DNA of 64,000 nucleotides from Suillus spraguei (taxonomy: Eukaryota; Basidiomycota; Agaricomycetes; Boletales; Suillaceae): the NCBI GenBank assembly GCA_016800925.1, contig JABCPU010000040.1, positions 124,001 through 188,000 of the forward strand. Reading direction: 5' to 3'. This document shows, in pieces, positions 47,548 through 60,048 of the stretch. Position numbers and translations under genes: made by a program. The stretch's first letter is position 1, and each line of letters begins with the position of its first letter. A model generated the notes under the pieces. The model had not been told where the DNA came from. It saw only the letters and a program-made list of their open reading frames with translations, and ran no database searches.

Positions 47548-48730
47548 ATGCCCGAAGATCTGATATTATCTGATGGAGGACTCGTAAGTCACCATACAGT
47601 TTCTTTGTACACACAAACTTATTTCTTGCAGGGTACTACTCTAGAGGATCACTTCCATCTCCCGATCTCGCACACCCCATTGTGGTCAGCGCGTATCATC
47701 CTTGATGCATCAGATATCCTACAACAAGCTCATCTTGCATTCCTTGAGGCTGGATCGAGGGTCCTTCTCACAGCAACGTAAGTGTTTCTGCTGTGTTTTT
47801 TTCGAGAGTTATACACCAGTCAGCCATAGCTACCAAGCTGCATTCGAATCATTCGAGCGTGCGGGGTACTCTCGCGAAATCGCTACTGAGGCTATGCGCA
47901 ATGCCGTTCACATAGCAGACAGAGCCAGACATCAATTTTGCAAGGAACACCTTGATACCAGTCCGAATGATGTCCGTATCGCCCTTTCCCTTGGACCCTA
48001 TGGCGCCGTACTTGCCCCTATGCAAGACTTTGGTGGGATTTACCCTCCTCCATACGGACCACGAGCGCATAGCGATTCAAGAGACAATACGACCTCCTTT
48101 GGAGATGATGTGGAGGGGAGAAATAACTCCATAAAGGCGTTAACACGCTTTCACGAGGATCGGCTTCGGGTGCTCACGTCTGATAAAGAGACGTGGGACA
48201 AGGTCGATTTTGTTGCATTTGAGACAGTGCCGCTGGTGAGAGAGGTAGAGGCGATCAGGCAAGCAATGTATAATATGAAAGAGATCATCGGTTCCAAACC
48301 TTGGTGGATCACTGCGACGTTTCCCGATGGCAAGTATCCAGAAACTCGGCAACCTGGAGGAGATCATTATACCGCTGGCGATGTAGCAATCGCCATGATA
48401 CGCAGCGACGACAACAGGCCAGTACCCAACGGTATTGGAATCAATTGCACGGCGCTCAAGTATGTTCCGGAGTTACTCCAAGACTTCGAACGGGTGATGG
48501 ACGGGAATAAGAAGCTGTTCCTAGTTTTGCAGCCGAACGGAGGGGGCGGATTTGATTTATCTACTCAGGCATTCCGAGAGCCCCAGGAGAGTGATCGATG
48601 GGCAGAGGATCTGGCCAGCCTCGTCAAAGAGGCCAAAGGGAGGGGCTGGAACGAGATCGTATTTGGCGGTTGCTGCAAAACTGGACCGGGTGACATCAAA
48701 GCTCTTGGAGAGGCATTCAACGAGAACTAG
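47548..48730 (+). CDS. Homocysteine S-methyltransferase (360 aa, 3 exons)
   Basis: Exons 47548-47583, 47632-47777, 47830-48730. The N-terminus reads ILSDGGLGTTLEDHF, the usual D-G-x-x-G-T-x-L start of the homocysteine-binding barrel. The zinc-binding cysteines are in GIGINCTALK (first) and VFGGCCKTGPGDI (pair), near residues 265 and 330. Length and motif spacing are typical for the family, which transfers a methyl group from S-methylmethionine (or S-adenosylmethionine) to homocysteine, giving methionine (yeast Mht1/Sam4). The enzyme should be cytosolic. The first exon is only 36 bp; its ATG is the only one in frame that supplies the DGG motif. Confidence 0.93.
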
Positions 48731-50020
48731 GACAGGGAGTGGTAACTAGCTGAATGGAGATCTCCTCTGCTGGTCGATCTATGGTAGTTGCTATTACCCT
48801 TGGGGTTCTGACTCGGAGGTGGATATAATGGGCATCTCTATGTACTTGCTATATCAGCTAAACAAAAGAAATCCAAAAAGGCAAAAAGAGGCAGTGTTTT
48901 CAACAACGTACGTCGGTAACATCATGTTTCGATCAACCTACCATAGTAAACGTATGATATGGTTCTATCATCGCCGTCGACCTCGTTCTTTACCAATCAA
49001 AAAAGGTATCTTGCAACGTTTAGCGGTCCGGAGCTAGAAGGAAGTATGGTTGTAGGTCAAATCGTTCGGGAGATGATGAACTTAGCCAGCTCTTCCCGTC
49101 TGAAAGGGTATGTCAGAAGGTCGAAGTTCCTGGATGCGATAGGCAGGAAATTGAATTTGAAAAAGGTAAACCACGCATGAAGGAGATAAGGGTGTTTGCA
49201 GACGAACGCACAAGAGGTGAGACGATGTTGTCGAAGGGAAAGTCTGCGGTGTTCAAAAATGGCCACGCAAGTCAAGTGTTTCGTAAAGGAGGACACCGCC
49301 AAATTTCCCAGCCCCCACATGTTGGCGCATTGTTGTTGTCAAATGGATCATCTGAATCGATAGGAATCGATACCATCGATATCATCTCCCGTATCAGTAC
49401 TTGCTACAATGATCTCTGTAAAAAACGCGCGCATCTCCGGATTATCATCAATATTGCGGCTATCTTCCGGGGTTTGTCACTACAGCCTCGTCACGCAGGC
49501 GCGAGCCCACCGACCTTCCACTAGCAATTGGATTAGTCGAAAGTCGGAAGGTCGGATCGTGCATATTGAATTGGAAGATGAAATGCTCGCATTCCTCTTG
49601 GAAAAACTAGTGCTTGGACCGTTGGTGCTTGCAGGTCGTTGGTATGAACATGCGCTAAATTGAAACGTTCGGACACAAAGTCCAGGAGTTGAGTTACATT
49701 GGCTAGAGGCCGGGGGTTAGTGTGGTTTACATAAGCATGACAATAAGCCTTTGCGCCTCCTCGTGGACATGAAACGTTGTTCTTTGCGTTACATTATTGG
49801 GGCCAATTTATAAAACACCCCATCATTTCTCAACGGCCTCTTTAGATTGGTAGATCGATTTACTCGATAATATCGCCTTGCCCTCAGAATCTCACCAGTT
49901 CGTCCTTGTGTTATAGAGAGCCGCCATCTGCCAACGCCACATTCCAGGAACTCCCATATCATAGCATCCATCTGTACATATATCAACAGCTGCATCTGAC
50001 CACCACTTTCATCACGATTC
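48731..50020. other. Intergenic region with unresolved open frames
   Basis: Overlapping short open frames on both strands (about 49057-49320 minus; 49177-49524 plus) look more open than random, but none splices into a recognisable protein. A small unrecognised gene cannot be excluded. The 300 bp before 50021 should hold the promoter of the next gene. Confidence 0.4.
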
Positions 50021-50863
50021 ATGACTGAATACGATTATTCACCCGCAGCATGGGAGCATTATGTTGCTCAACAGGCTCGGGTTTCAAACTGGGTGTCCCA
50101 GACAACTGCCCAAGCGCATTCCTACTCTGATCCATTCACCATGTCGCCCACGATGCGCGACCGCTCATTCTATGATGATCCAAGTGAAAGACGGCAGCGC
50201 CCTGCGCCCAGCCGCTCGAAAACATTCAATATACCTTCCACAAGACAAGAAGAACCATATGGGTACATATCTTCTCGTTCGCGTCCAGGTCCTCACTCGC
50301 AGCCTGCCGAAATGTGGTCGTACCCCCACTCTAGTCGTACCACGTTACAAACCACATCGCCGCATTCTCGTACTAGCTCGGCACGCAAGCCACCATCGCG
50401 TTCACATACTGTACAAGTCATCTACCCGCCACCTGCGGCCCCTACACATCAGCACCAACGCACGCAGCCTTATCCCTACCCGCAGAAGCAATCGCAGCCT
50501 GTACGGGAACACGCATCTCCGGTATATTATTATCCGGAGCAGTCCCACAGATCTCACCAGCGGACGATATACCTCCCACCTCCGCGTCAAGGGCAGTCGT
50601 ACCACATCCCTAACGCTCGGGTGGAGTATCAGTATGGGGTACGCCTTTACCAGTCCGCCTGCATCATTGTATCGACGCTGATGCTTGTCGTTTGTTTTGT
50701 CCTCGCGTCCTGAATATTTGTCATATGCAAAAAATAGCCACCAGCTCAGAAGAAGCCGCAACCTCTGTTCAAGCGCTTACTAGGATTCATGTCACCTGGT
50801 TCAGGAAATGGAAGGGGCGGACCGGCGAAGCACCGTAGCTCGGGGAGACGCTCGTCTTATTGA
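50021..50863 (+). CDS. Uncharacterised basic Pro/Ser/Tyr-rich protein (247 aa, 2 exons)
   Basis: Exons 50021-50638 and 50738-50863, separated by a 99-bp intron in phase 0. The N-terminal 30 residues are the most ordered (YDYSPAAWEHYVAQQARVSN, probably helical). The rest is low complexity, rich in Pro, Ser, Gln, Tyr, His and Arg, with repeated RS and YPP-type patches. The second exon adds a basic tail (KRLLGFMSPG, then GRRSSY at the end) that resembles a short membrane-binding or nucleic-acid-binding segment. There is no signal peptide or transmembrane helix in the spliced form; a hydrophobic run visible in the unspliced frame (ending ACIIVSTLMLVVCFVLAS) lies inside the intron. No family is recognised. 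Confidence 0.65.
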
Positions 50864-51575
50864 AGACCGAGCGGATGCCGGGGCCCTGTCGCATATCATG
50901 TTCATCATTAAAGTCCCTGGGCTCGTGTCTGGGACCGGCATACATTTTATATCTTATTAAATTTGGGTGCTGGCGTCTACTTAACATTCCTTCACATATT
51001 TTCACAAACCATTCACATTCATTGTACTTTCTAAACATCACGCTCATTATGTACATTTACGCATTGTAATGATTCGACGTACTTGATGTCGTACTGTAAC
51101 TGTAGACAATAGGTAGTATAACCACCTTGCTCGGAAGCTGCAAGGTCGCTCATATATCAAGAGCGCATGCTTTCATTTTGATTATATTGTTCACCTCCAG
51201 TAACTGGGCCTGGTCCTTCTTCGACTACGGTATCCATATCGTAGTTACGTGACAAAGGGGCTCTAGTAAATCGCAACACTTCTAGTACTACTGTTTAGCG
51301 TCGGGAATCGGTTATTAAATATTAGTAATTGCGGGGCTCAGTCAGAGACGAAAACGTTCAAGTTGTTGTGATAGGTGACCAATCTTGCTGTCGGTAAATC
51401 AAATACCAGAGTGATTGACCGGAATGACTCTGAGGATTACATTTTCACCAGAAGATGTGTTTGCAGTTCCATACAGTTGATACTGTCAGTACTTCAGAAT
51501 CGATCCCACTGATGCGGCCTGCTTGCCGGATCTAGCGGTCTCAGAGACTCAGACTCAACTTGGCCCTGAACCATC
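50864..51575. other. Intergenic, nothing recognised
   Basis: About 710 bp between two plus-strand genes. No gene, repeat or clear promoter motif is visible. Confidence 0.45.
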
Positions 51576-53059
51576 ATGAACAAGTATGTTTTCTGTCTAT
51601 GCTGCACACCTCCATTGTAACGATGATTCAGCAATCCGCCTGAAGATACACTGCGCCCTCCTCGCTCGTCCTGGAAGTGGCCCCACTTCCCAGATACGGT
51701 GCATGATCCTGATAAGGGTATTCCCGAGGACTTGTACAATGAGCTTGTGAGATACACAAAGTATGCATCTGGCGCGTATCAGGTCTTGTGCCCGCGTCCG
51801 ATGGGAAACGTACTGGTTACCCAGGTGTGAATATAATCGATAGTTTCGTGGTTGGTCGTTGTGCTGATATTAACTTCTGAATAACGTGTAGTTCACAGAT
51901 ATGATTACGGCTACCAAAGGTTTCGTTGCTCGCGATGACACAAGGAAAGAGCTCGTGGTTGCATTCAGGGGCAGTCGTGAGATTATGAGCGCGATTATTG
52001 GTAAATTTCGAGGCGCAAGATTCTCAGATGCGGCAACTTTTGACACCCGATGTCAAGTAGATACGTCACTCCTTCTTTCGCCACTACGTGGACCAGGCCT
52101 GCCAAAGAATACAGACGCCCACGTCCATACAGGCTTTCTTTATGCTTTTAGAAGCGTCGGAGATATCATACTTAATGTTTTACGCGAACAGTTTGGAAAA
52201 TTCCCGCAGTATGATGTAGCTGTGTCCGGCAAGCCACGCTGTCTTTTTTCAATATACACGAGCTAATTTTGCCAGCAGGTCATTCGCTTGGAGTACGTTG
52301 GACCGTGTCTCTTTGTGATACAACTTATGTTATTGTCCTCGAACAGGGTGCTATTGCATGCATCGCGGCATTATCCATCAGGAACACTTTCCCTGATGCT
52401 GCGCTACGATTATTCACATTTGGTGAGAAATCCCGTACCCCTCTCGCGCGATGTTACTAAACATGACTGTCAGGTCAGCCAAGGACAGGTGATCACTCAT
52501 TCGCCGAGCTCGTAGAAACCGTGATTGGAATGGATAATATTTTCCGAAGTACCTTCTTCCCTCAGTCCCTCGGAGAGCATGTCTCGCTTACTTGAGTCTC
52601 GCATACTACTACAGGCGTGCATTCGTTCGGTATGTTCCGTGATGTACGTTATGTTTAAAACCAAATCAACGCCATACTTAGATGGTGTGCCAACAATGAT
52701 ACCTACAAAGCTTGGCTACAGGCACCAGTGAAGTTCAATTTTCTGCATAATTATCATGAACTCACATGGTCATCAGTGCTACGGAATATTGGCAGTTCAC
52801 CGAACCATGTTCGAAACACTCTGCCTTTCAAAAGACTTGCACTGACATAGTAGCGTTTAGCGGCCCCGCGCCACGTACGTAAATGTGTGGGCGGTGAAGA
52901 CCCGGAAGGGAGCGCATCCATACGTATGTTTACTCCGTTGTGTCCGTGTCTTCCCATGTTTAACGTGGCTTCTACACAGCATCAACTGGTATTAATCCCC
53001 CGCATATGGTGTATTTTGAACAGCGTGAGTGCCTTTCTCTCTTTAGTTTAAGGTGCTGA
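51576..53059 (+). CDS. Class 3 (alpha/beta-hydrolase) lipase (312 aa, about 12 exons)
   Basis: Exons 51576-51583, 51632-51824, 51892-52228, 52279-52292, 52347-52422, 52474-52548, 52615-52629, 52682-52727, 52777-52808, 52861-52923, 52980-53059. The first coding exon is only 8 bp. Family landmarks: ELVVAFRGS (oxyanion region), nucleophile elbow VSGHSLGGAIA, LRLFTFGQPRTGDHSFAELV, DGVPTMIPTKLGYRHHATEYW and a C-terminal PPHMVYFEQ that probably supplies the catalytic histidine. It should hydrolyse tri- or diacylglycerol ester bonds. No signal peptide is visible on this start, unlike many fungal relatives, so the protein may be intracellular or the true first exon may lie upstream. Intron 52229-52278 begins with GC. 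The last few residues before the stop are uncertain. Confidence 0.78.
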
Positions 53060-53970
53060 TAGACATGGGGAAGCGATTGCATCGGATCCCACCGTTTGTA
53101 TCTGACCCATCTGCCGCCGGTTTTGGCTTGATCTGGGTATTGTTAACCGATACGCCTCTCTTTAGTTCCTTATTTTCGCATGTATGTATTTCTTTCCTCT
53201 GCCGTACTACTAGCGTCCGATCATGAAAGCGCGTCCATGAATTTATTACACTTCCGGGAGTCGCATGATCAACGCATGATAGTTTGATTGTACCACTTAG
53301 TTGAGTTCCCATACAACGTGTACTATTGTATGAATTACTGTGACTTTTTGAAACCGCTCATGTGAAGATATTCCGCTCATTTCCACAAGCGAAATGATGC
53401 CCACTGCAGAAGACTTTGTAATCCTAAACCAGATTAGATGATGCACGGTTGTATCAATCTTGCCGGGACTGCGGGATGTGGTAAGGGATTTCTGCCAGAC
53501 CCGGCAGGAGTGTCCTCCGGTTCTTTTGGGGTGCCTTCATGCCTTCAGTGCGCACGAACCTCATTTGGGGCGACTCAGCTTGGATATCGCCGAGAGGTTT
53601 ATAGCTAAGGTTGTACACAATATACTCCAGAATATCATTTTCTCGTACAACTGTGACAGAAACCGTAGAGTAATATACTTCTTATGCATTATAGGTGGCA
53701 TGTAGGCACTGGCAATCAACCATGTAACATACGTGGCGATACAGTTGTAGCGCCAAGTTGAAGCTTAGCAATGCATTTGCGAGTGTGACGGTGTGCGGGA
53801 GCATTAGCGCACGTGTTCAACGTGAAAGTTGCCGTTATTGCACATCTCTTCAGGTCGTACAGCTTGTGGTCTCTCTCTTCGCTGAGCTCTGCGCCGCCAT
53901 CAGTTATTCCTGCTATATCACACCGTATATTCGCGCCTTACTACTCTTATATTCTAGCCAACTCATTAAC
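53060..53970. other. Intergenic, nothing recognised
   Basis: About 910 bp with short open frames only. It should contain the promoter of the acyltransferase gene; no clear element is seen. Confidence 0.45.
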
Positions 53971-56574
53971 ATGTCCGACTCGAAAGTATTACACCTGGTC
54001 ATCCGTCGCATTGCAGACTGGTCTCTCTGGTCATTCTTCACAGAAGTACGTGTAATTGGAGGCGAGCACGTTCCACAGGATGGACCGATCATTGTGTGAG
54101 TCTTGTATTTTGCATTGCTTGACTGTCATCCGGGACACTTGAGCCCGTGTTTGGCTTTGCATGGGACCTATGTTTGAGAGCGCTTAGAAGTTAGAGGGAC
54201 CAGTTGGATGGGCATGGGAGCATTGGGGAATTCACACTCATGACTACTGATTCCAACATACGTTGCGTCTACATTGCCGTGTCCGAAGTCAGTCTAAAAT
54301 TGATACTGACCTGGTTTTGCAGCACCGCCACCCACCATAACATGATGATCGATCCTGCTATCCTTTGTTAGTTCCATCGTTCTTCTCGTAGATTCGGTGC
54401 GAACTTATCGTATCTTTTGCAGCGTCTAGCTTCCCACATCGTCGTGTTCTAAACTACTGGGCTAAAGGTGAACTAAGTCTTATAGACACCCAGCAATTAT
54501 TAATCCCGTTAATACGTTACGCCTTGCTTTAAGCATCACTTTTTGCGAACCCAGTCCTTTCTTGGGTGCTTCACGCGTCTGGCAATATTCCTGTGGACCG
54601 GAAGTCGAAGAACCGTCAGGATCTATTTCGGGGAACTATCGAAGCCCTTGCGCGGGGCGATGCAGTTGCGCTTTTCCCGGAGGGCACGTCTTACACGGAG
54701 CCGAGGATCATGCAGGTAAAAGATGGTGCTGCCTGGGCTGCACTAGAATACACCAAGTGGGCGGCGGAGAACGGAGCGAAGGGACCTGGGGTCCGGATCG
54801 TCCCTGCCGCTATCGTGTACACGAATAAGTCCAAGTACCGAAGCAGCGTATGTTTCATCATCCCTTGAAAGATACTTGCACTAAAATCAGTACAGGTTAT
54901 CATGACGTGAGATTTAGTCGGAGATATGGTACTCGTGCTGATAGCATCAACTTCATTAGGTTTGGTGAACCAGTTTCAATGGATGAGTACAAAGAACAAT
55001 TCTTTTCGGACTTAGAAGGGGCGCCACGCGCAGCGGCAAAGCGCCTCACACGTACAATTGAGAGGGAGCTGGTCGAGGCAACCATCAATGCTCCTGACTG
55101 GTATTTCGATATTTTTTTTCATTGCGGTATGTACGGGCTCTGATCATGTGTTAATTAGGGACACCCTTTACAGTGCACGAATGGCAAGGGACCTTCTCTG
55201 GGAAGATGAGCGCTCGATCGACCTCGAAGAATTTGTCACAATTTCGCAGACGTACGTTTTTACGCTCTGTTTATTCACTCGCTTCGTATCAGCAACTCAC
55301 GTATTACCATAGTCTAGTTGATCTTTTTTCCACAACGGATGCTACTCCAAACTTCTCGACCGTTCGACGCCATCTTTTGGGTTATTATTCACTTCTTCAA
55401 TCTACCAATCTTACGAACTCCGTATTGTCCTCACTTCCACTTCCGCCAACGCTATCTCCATCTCACCCAACCCCTCTTCCGTCACGTCTGTTGACACTCT
55501 CTGTCCTTATTCGTGACACGCTTGCTGCCCTCACTCGCCTTCCTTTCTTCCTTATCCCCCTTTTACTTCATACTCCAGTATATGTCATGGGTCGAATCGG
55601 CGCCCGCTTAGTGGAGCACGAAGAGGAGACTCAGGCACAGAACAAAGCCGTTTTTGGCTTGTTATCGTGCATGATGATTTACCCTGCTACATTCTGGGTG
55701 CTTTGGGCGATGCTGTGGTATACGGGCTTCGGTGCTCTTGTGGCAGCATTTACAGTCTGGGCATTTGCGTATTATCATAATAGATTAATCACTGGCACGT
55801 ATATTTAGCATGCTGGACATGTGAGCCATACTAACTGGGCGATGGGGTCTTCTTCTCCACAGATATCTACATGAAGTAAGTCCCAATCATTGCAATTTCA
55901 TATTCTGGTTAGCTTACCTATAAATATAAAGTCTCAAGCGTGTGATGGCAGCATGGCGCGTTCTTGTTGGCGTCTGGGCGCCTAGACGATGGGAGCTTTC
56001 TCTGTCTGCACTGTCTCAATATACAACCCCGCTAGTGCCTCCTGAGAGCCCTTGGATCGACAAGAATCGTGCAAACTCTATTTCAAGCATATCATCGGGG
56101 ACGCTAAGCGGCTTACCAACACAGGTTACTGATGAGCCGCCTGTCAAGTTCGTACCCCGTCGGAGGCCTTCGTCTAGAAGAATTATGAGGCATTTGCTCC
56201 GGGCACGTGGAGAGGCTGTGAAGTCCCTTGCTGAGTTCCTGTCGACTTTGGAGGCAAGCGGAGATGAGAAGAATGTGATCTCAAGCATCCACTTGGCAAA
56301 TAGGTTCGGCTGGGTTGAAGAAAATTCACCCACCTCTTCGACAGATGACGGGACTGACGGCGATTCATTATCCGAGGCCAAGGGATACAGGCAAGCACGC
56401 GAGGTGATCGCATTTCTTCGTGCTCGTGGTGCGAAGATCGCAACGTTGGATAGGAAGATCGAGGGAGACTGGGCACTCAGCACCGATGAAGAAGGTACGG
56501 CAGGTGAAAGTGAGAAAGATGAGGAAGACCTGGTATGGGTGCCGAGCAGCACAGGTCTCAAGCAGGAGGACTAG
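53971..56574 (+). CDS. Glycerol-3-phosphate/dihydroxyacetone-phosphate acyltransferase, SCT1/GPT2 type (636 aa, 10 exons)
   Basis: Exons 53971-54095, 54323-54366, 54423-54467, 54534-54847, 54896-54906, 54960-55100, 55159-55251, 55313-55794, 55863-55875, 55932-56574. PlsC-family motifs: catalytic THHNMMIDP (H-x4-D form) near residue 45, GNIPVDRKSKN, then FPEGTSYTEP near residue 115 and IVPAAIVYTN. A hydrophobic region of about 150 residues follows, with two or three membrane spans (for example PFFLIPLLLHTPVYVMG and MIYPATFWVLWAMLWY). The C-terminal 200 residues are hydrophilic with an acidic end. It catalyses the first acylation step of phospholipid and triacylglycerol synthesis at the ER. Exons of 11 and 13 bp occur, and the intron 55795-55862 appears to start with GC, since its only GT alternative breaks frame. 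Confidence 0.88.
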
Positions 56575-58390
56575 CGTACACATGCTAGGATGATCGAGGG
56601 ACGTGTACCTATGGGCTTCGTACTTATTCAAGGGTGACTTTGCCTCACGTCGAGTTGGCTGTTACGAGTTGCATTCTTTCAGAAGTTGTGGCTCTCATTG
56701 GACTGCGATTGGACTGCTTTTTGATGTCCTTACCTTCGGGGAAGATTACAGCCAGGCAACTAACAGCACCCCCGTTTCCACCCGCTCCCAGCCCTGAAGA
56801 TCTTCCATATGTGGTCATTTTATCTTTTTAAGAATATCCCGGTGCTCGGAATCAGGGTCACCAGGATAACGTAGAGGCGCCACTATCTGCCTGTTCTTAC
56901 TAGGCTATGGGCTGTCACTGAGGAAACAGAACCTGGCGATGAAAATAAGAATGATGAGCCATGGGGCATCTGTAGTGGGGTAGGAAGTTCTAGCAAAATT
57001 AAGAACGTCTTCCGCAGAATATGATATCATGCTGATGAAGTTCAAGATCCGACCAAAAATGGGACGATAAAGCACTGTTCTGCATGATGATGAAATGGAA
57101 CCATCACCAACACGTTCACTTGCGAGCTTAATAAAAACCTGCTATCACCATCTATGAAAGATCCGAATAGCTTTGAAGCTGTTCCACATGCGCTCAAAAA
57201 TCTGCCATTGTATTGTATGTGGAAATGAATGCTACATTGAGCGCCCGCGCAGTCATTGTAATGACCCACGATCATGTAATATAACGCAGTCGGAAGGGAA
57301 AAAACAATGGGATATTCGAGTATGGGGATAGCATCAGATAAGATATTGGTATTTGATATCTCGAAATGCCTGTTGAACCTTGTCAAGCGCTAAGACTAGG
57401 CAGAAATCGACAGTGGTACGCACGTTCCATAGATACATCATGACGCCGGTAGAACCTAGATGGTGGCGTATCTCGAGAAGCAAACAACTGGAGACTAGAA
57501 GGATATAAACAGATATCAAGACGATCCATGCAGTAGCCCAAGTACTAATGACGCAGTCGGATTGCCTCCATAAACTGAAATGAAATGGTTCCGGTGGAAG
57601 ACCAAACCAAATATGATGTCAGGCAATGCGAGACATGCATTTGCAGCAGTACAACAACGCCCTAGCAGAAGCAGAAAGACCTGTGCTTTAGTTGGACTAG
57701 AGGATGATGGATATGTCCTGGCGGTGTGCTGCAGGGTACGATTGAAGCCATGTTGGAAGCGTACAGGGTTGGTTGGTCCCTCTGGCAGGCATCGATCGAA
57801 CTCCAATAATGGTAAAACTATGAACTGGACACTCGTGTAAATTTTCATATGACAGCTTCGTCGCCCGCCCGTTATCTATCGTGTTGTAAGACGCCGAGAC
57901 CGTTCTTTCTCCCGGGTCTACTAAGAACTTGATGTCCGTATGTTTCATCGTCATGATCGGAATAACTTGGAGGTCTAGAATTGACTAGAGTAGGATATTT
58001 CGTCCAACAGCTATGGTAGACTCAACACCACTGATTATGAGTCAGCTCAAGGAGAGTAACGTTAAGTCATTGCCATGAACTTAAATATAGACCCAAATGA
58101 GACCCAAAAAAAAACTTGAAGCACATGTGTTTCCGAATGCACCATGCATTGTGGTCGATATGAATGTTAATAATGATTCAGGTTAGCAACGTGAAGTGAA
58201 TTGTGGGGAACATGCGACTCACAGTAATAGTAAAACTTGGCCCAGGTTTGCTCTTTAATCCAAAATTTCCTAAAATGGAAGCTGTAGTGGGCCACGTTTG
58301 TGTGACGTCTACCGTGGCGGCCACAACGCATTTGTTCCTTCACTTCAAACCGTCCAAAGGCTTCATTCTCAAGTTGTACGCGCACTCAGG
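56575..58390. other. Intergenic region with a possible unrecognised membrane gene on the minus strand
   Basis: On the minus strand around 57350-57580 one frame reads as a continuous membrane-like segment (ATAWIVLISVYILLVSSCLL followed by a basic loop), and another hydrophobic frame lies just upstream (57516-57700). They may be exons of one gene, but I could not join them with convincing splice sites or name a family. The rest shows nothing recognisable. Confidence 0.3.
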
Positions 58391-59255
58391 ATGCATAGCA
58401 TTTACGCTCGGGTGAATAATGCATCTGCTCTTTGGTCGACGTGTGTTATGGTGTTGCTCGGGGCCGTAGCTCTTTCCTCTTTCCTCTTCAACGCAGATCC
58501 CAAGGGTGACCTAGGTATTGTCTCATTGAAGGTGTAAGTGGCTCGATTTCAAGCGTCATGCTTGCCTTGCGCTTGTTATGTATCTCACGCCAGTGACTTG
58601 CCCTGACATTCCTTAGGTACCACTCCAAAACAAGACGCTATCCTTTCAAAAATGAGGAAATTGGTTTTGTCAAATTTAACCTTTCGGCCGGTACGTATTT
58701 TCATCGCGATGACAGCGGAAGAGCCTCACCGGGGATCCACCACTTCCTGTCGCGCGCAATCGCGGTTTCCGATACGTGATTGATTTTGCAATCGCTACTT
58801 GCCGTTCCAGACTTGACGCCACTTTTCAACTGGAACACGAAGCAGTTATTCGTGTACCTTGAAGCAGAGTACGCAAGCGCACAAGGGGTAAGCGATTTAC
58901 CATTATGATACGGACGAGCGGGCGAGATTAAACATTGACACACATTTGAAGGTCAATAACACGGTTGTTATTTGGGATCGTATTGTGCGGAGCAAAGAGG
59001 ACGCTACGATCGATGTTGTACAGAAAGACAAGTACAGACTTCGCGACCTGTCGGGTTCTTTCAGGTGAGTCGGGATCCGATAACGGATGACTTGGTGTTA
59101 TTTTTCATGCTGACGACGCGAACAGCAATGTACTTGCTGGTCAATATTCCCTCAAATATAATGTGATGCCGTATGTTGGCGTGCTCAGTTATGGAGAAGC
59201 TGCCCGCACATCGGAGCCAATTGAGTTTCCTGCGGCTCGAGACTCTGTGTCATGA
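58391..59255 (+). CDS. SPC3: Signal peptidase complex subunit 3 (SPC3/SPC22) (178 aa, 5 exons)
   Basis: Exons 58391-58533, 58617-58690, 58811-58887, 58952-59064, 59126-59255. The protein begins MHSIYARVNNASALWSTC and passes into a single membrane segment (VMVLLGAVALSSFLF), the classic type II layout of SPC3. The lumenal part carries DLTPLFNWNTKQLFVYLEAE, VVIWDRIVRSKEDA and LKYNVMPYVGVLSYG, in the family's order and spacing. Length is normal. It is a structural subunit of the ER signal peptidase that removes signal peptides from secreted proteins. All introns restore frame, the longest being 120 bp. Confidence 0.93.
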
Positions 59256-60048
59256 GCTTGATTGGAAGACGCGGTGAGACTCGGGATCTAGTTACATAAC
59301 TACGACGTTGGGTCTTGGTACGACTCTGTATAGCAATCATTCACAATCGAGGCAAATCGGAGAAATCCAAGGTAGTTGATATTCAAAGTTGGAAAGATAT
59401 TATGCGATTTTTTCGGTGAAAAGTTACGGATGGGGAAGTGTATAGTTTCGGTGATAATAGTGCTAAGCGGACCGCAGGTAAACGCATGTCGTATTGAATT
59501 CTCATTAACAATTGAATGGGCCGAGAGTCGCATTAAAAACTAGCGTTAGTGGTAGTAGTAGTAGTAGTAGGTCGAGAAGACTTGAGAAGTTCTCGAGGAT
59601 GGAGGATGGGAAAAGTGAAGCATGTAGATAGAGTACAAGATCTCGCGATCTGCTCCCTCACGTCAGCGACTTACCATTTTGTGAGTTTATCTTTTTTTTT
59701 TTAAAATCAAATTATGATTACACATGCTACTACGGGCAAGTTGGCTGTGGTATTTTCATTGATATGGGATGGAAGACAAGTTCTACTTGGAACGCGATTG
59801 TGGGTCTTTCTAGTTACGAGACTTTGACAGAGAGGCGTGGGTTCTTAAACTCAGTCTAGCTTAGTGTACAAAACTAGTACGCAAATGTTAATGAATCCGA
59901 GTTCTTATGTTACCAAATATGCAATGTACCTTTTTCAGTCACTCTTAATATATAAAAGACACTCACCGCTTTCATTCTGTACATTTATCCCCTGCCGTCA
60001 ACTGACTACTCCCCCCCTCATCTATTTCGCTTCTTCCACTCCCACTAA
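59256..60048. promoter_or_regulatory. Intergenic region with microsatellite and promoter of the Zn2Cys6 gene
   Basis: A short (gta)n microsatellite of six copies lies at 59551-59570. A tataaaag element near 59951-59958, about 95 bp upstream of the start at 60049, with a pyrimidine-rich stretch after it, is a plausible core promoter. Confidence 0.5.
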
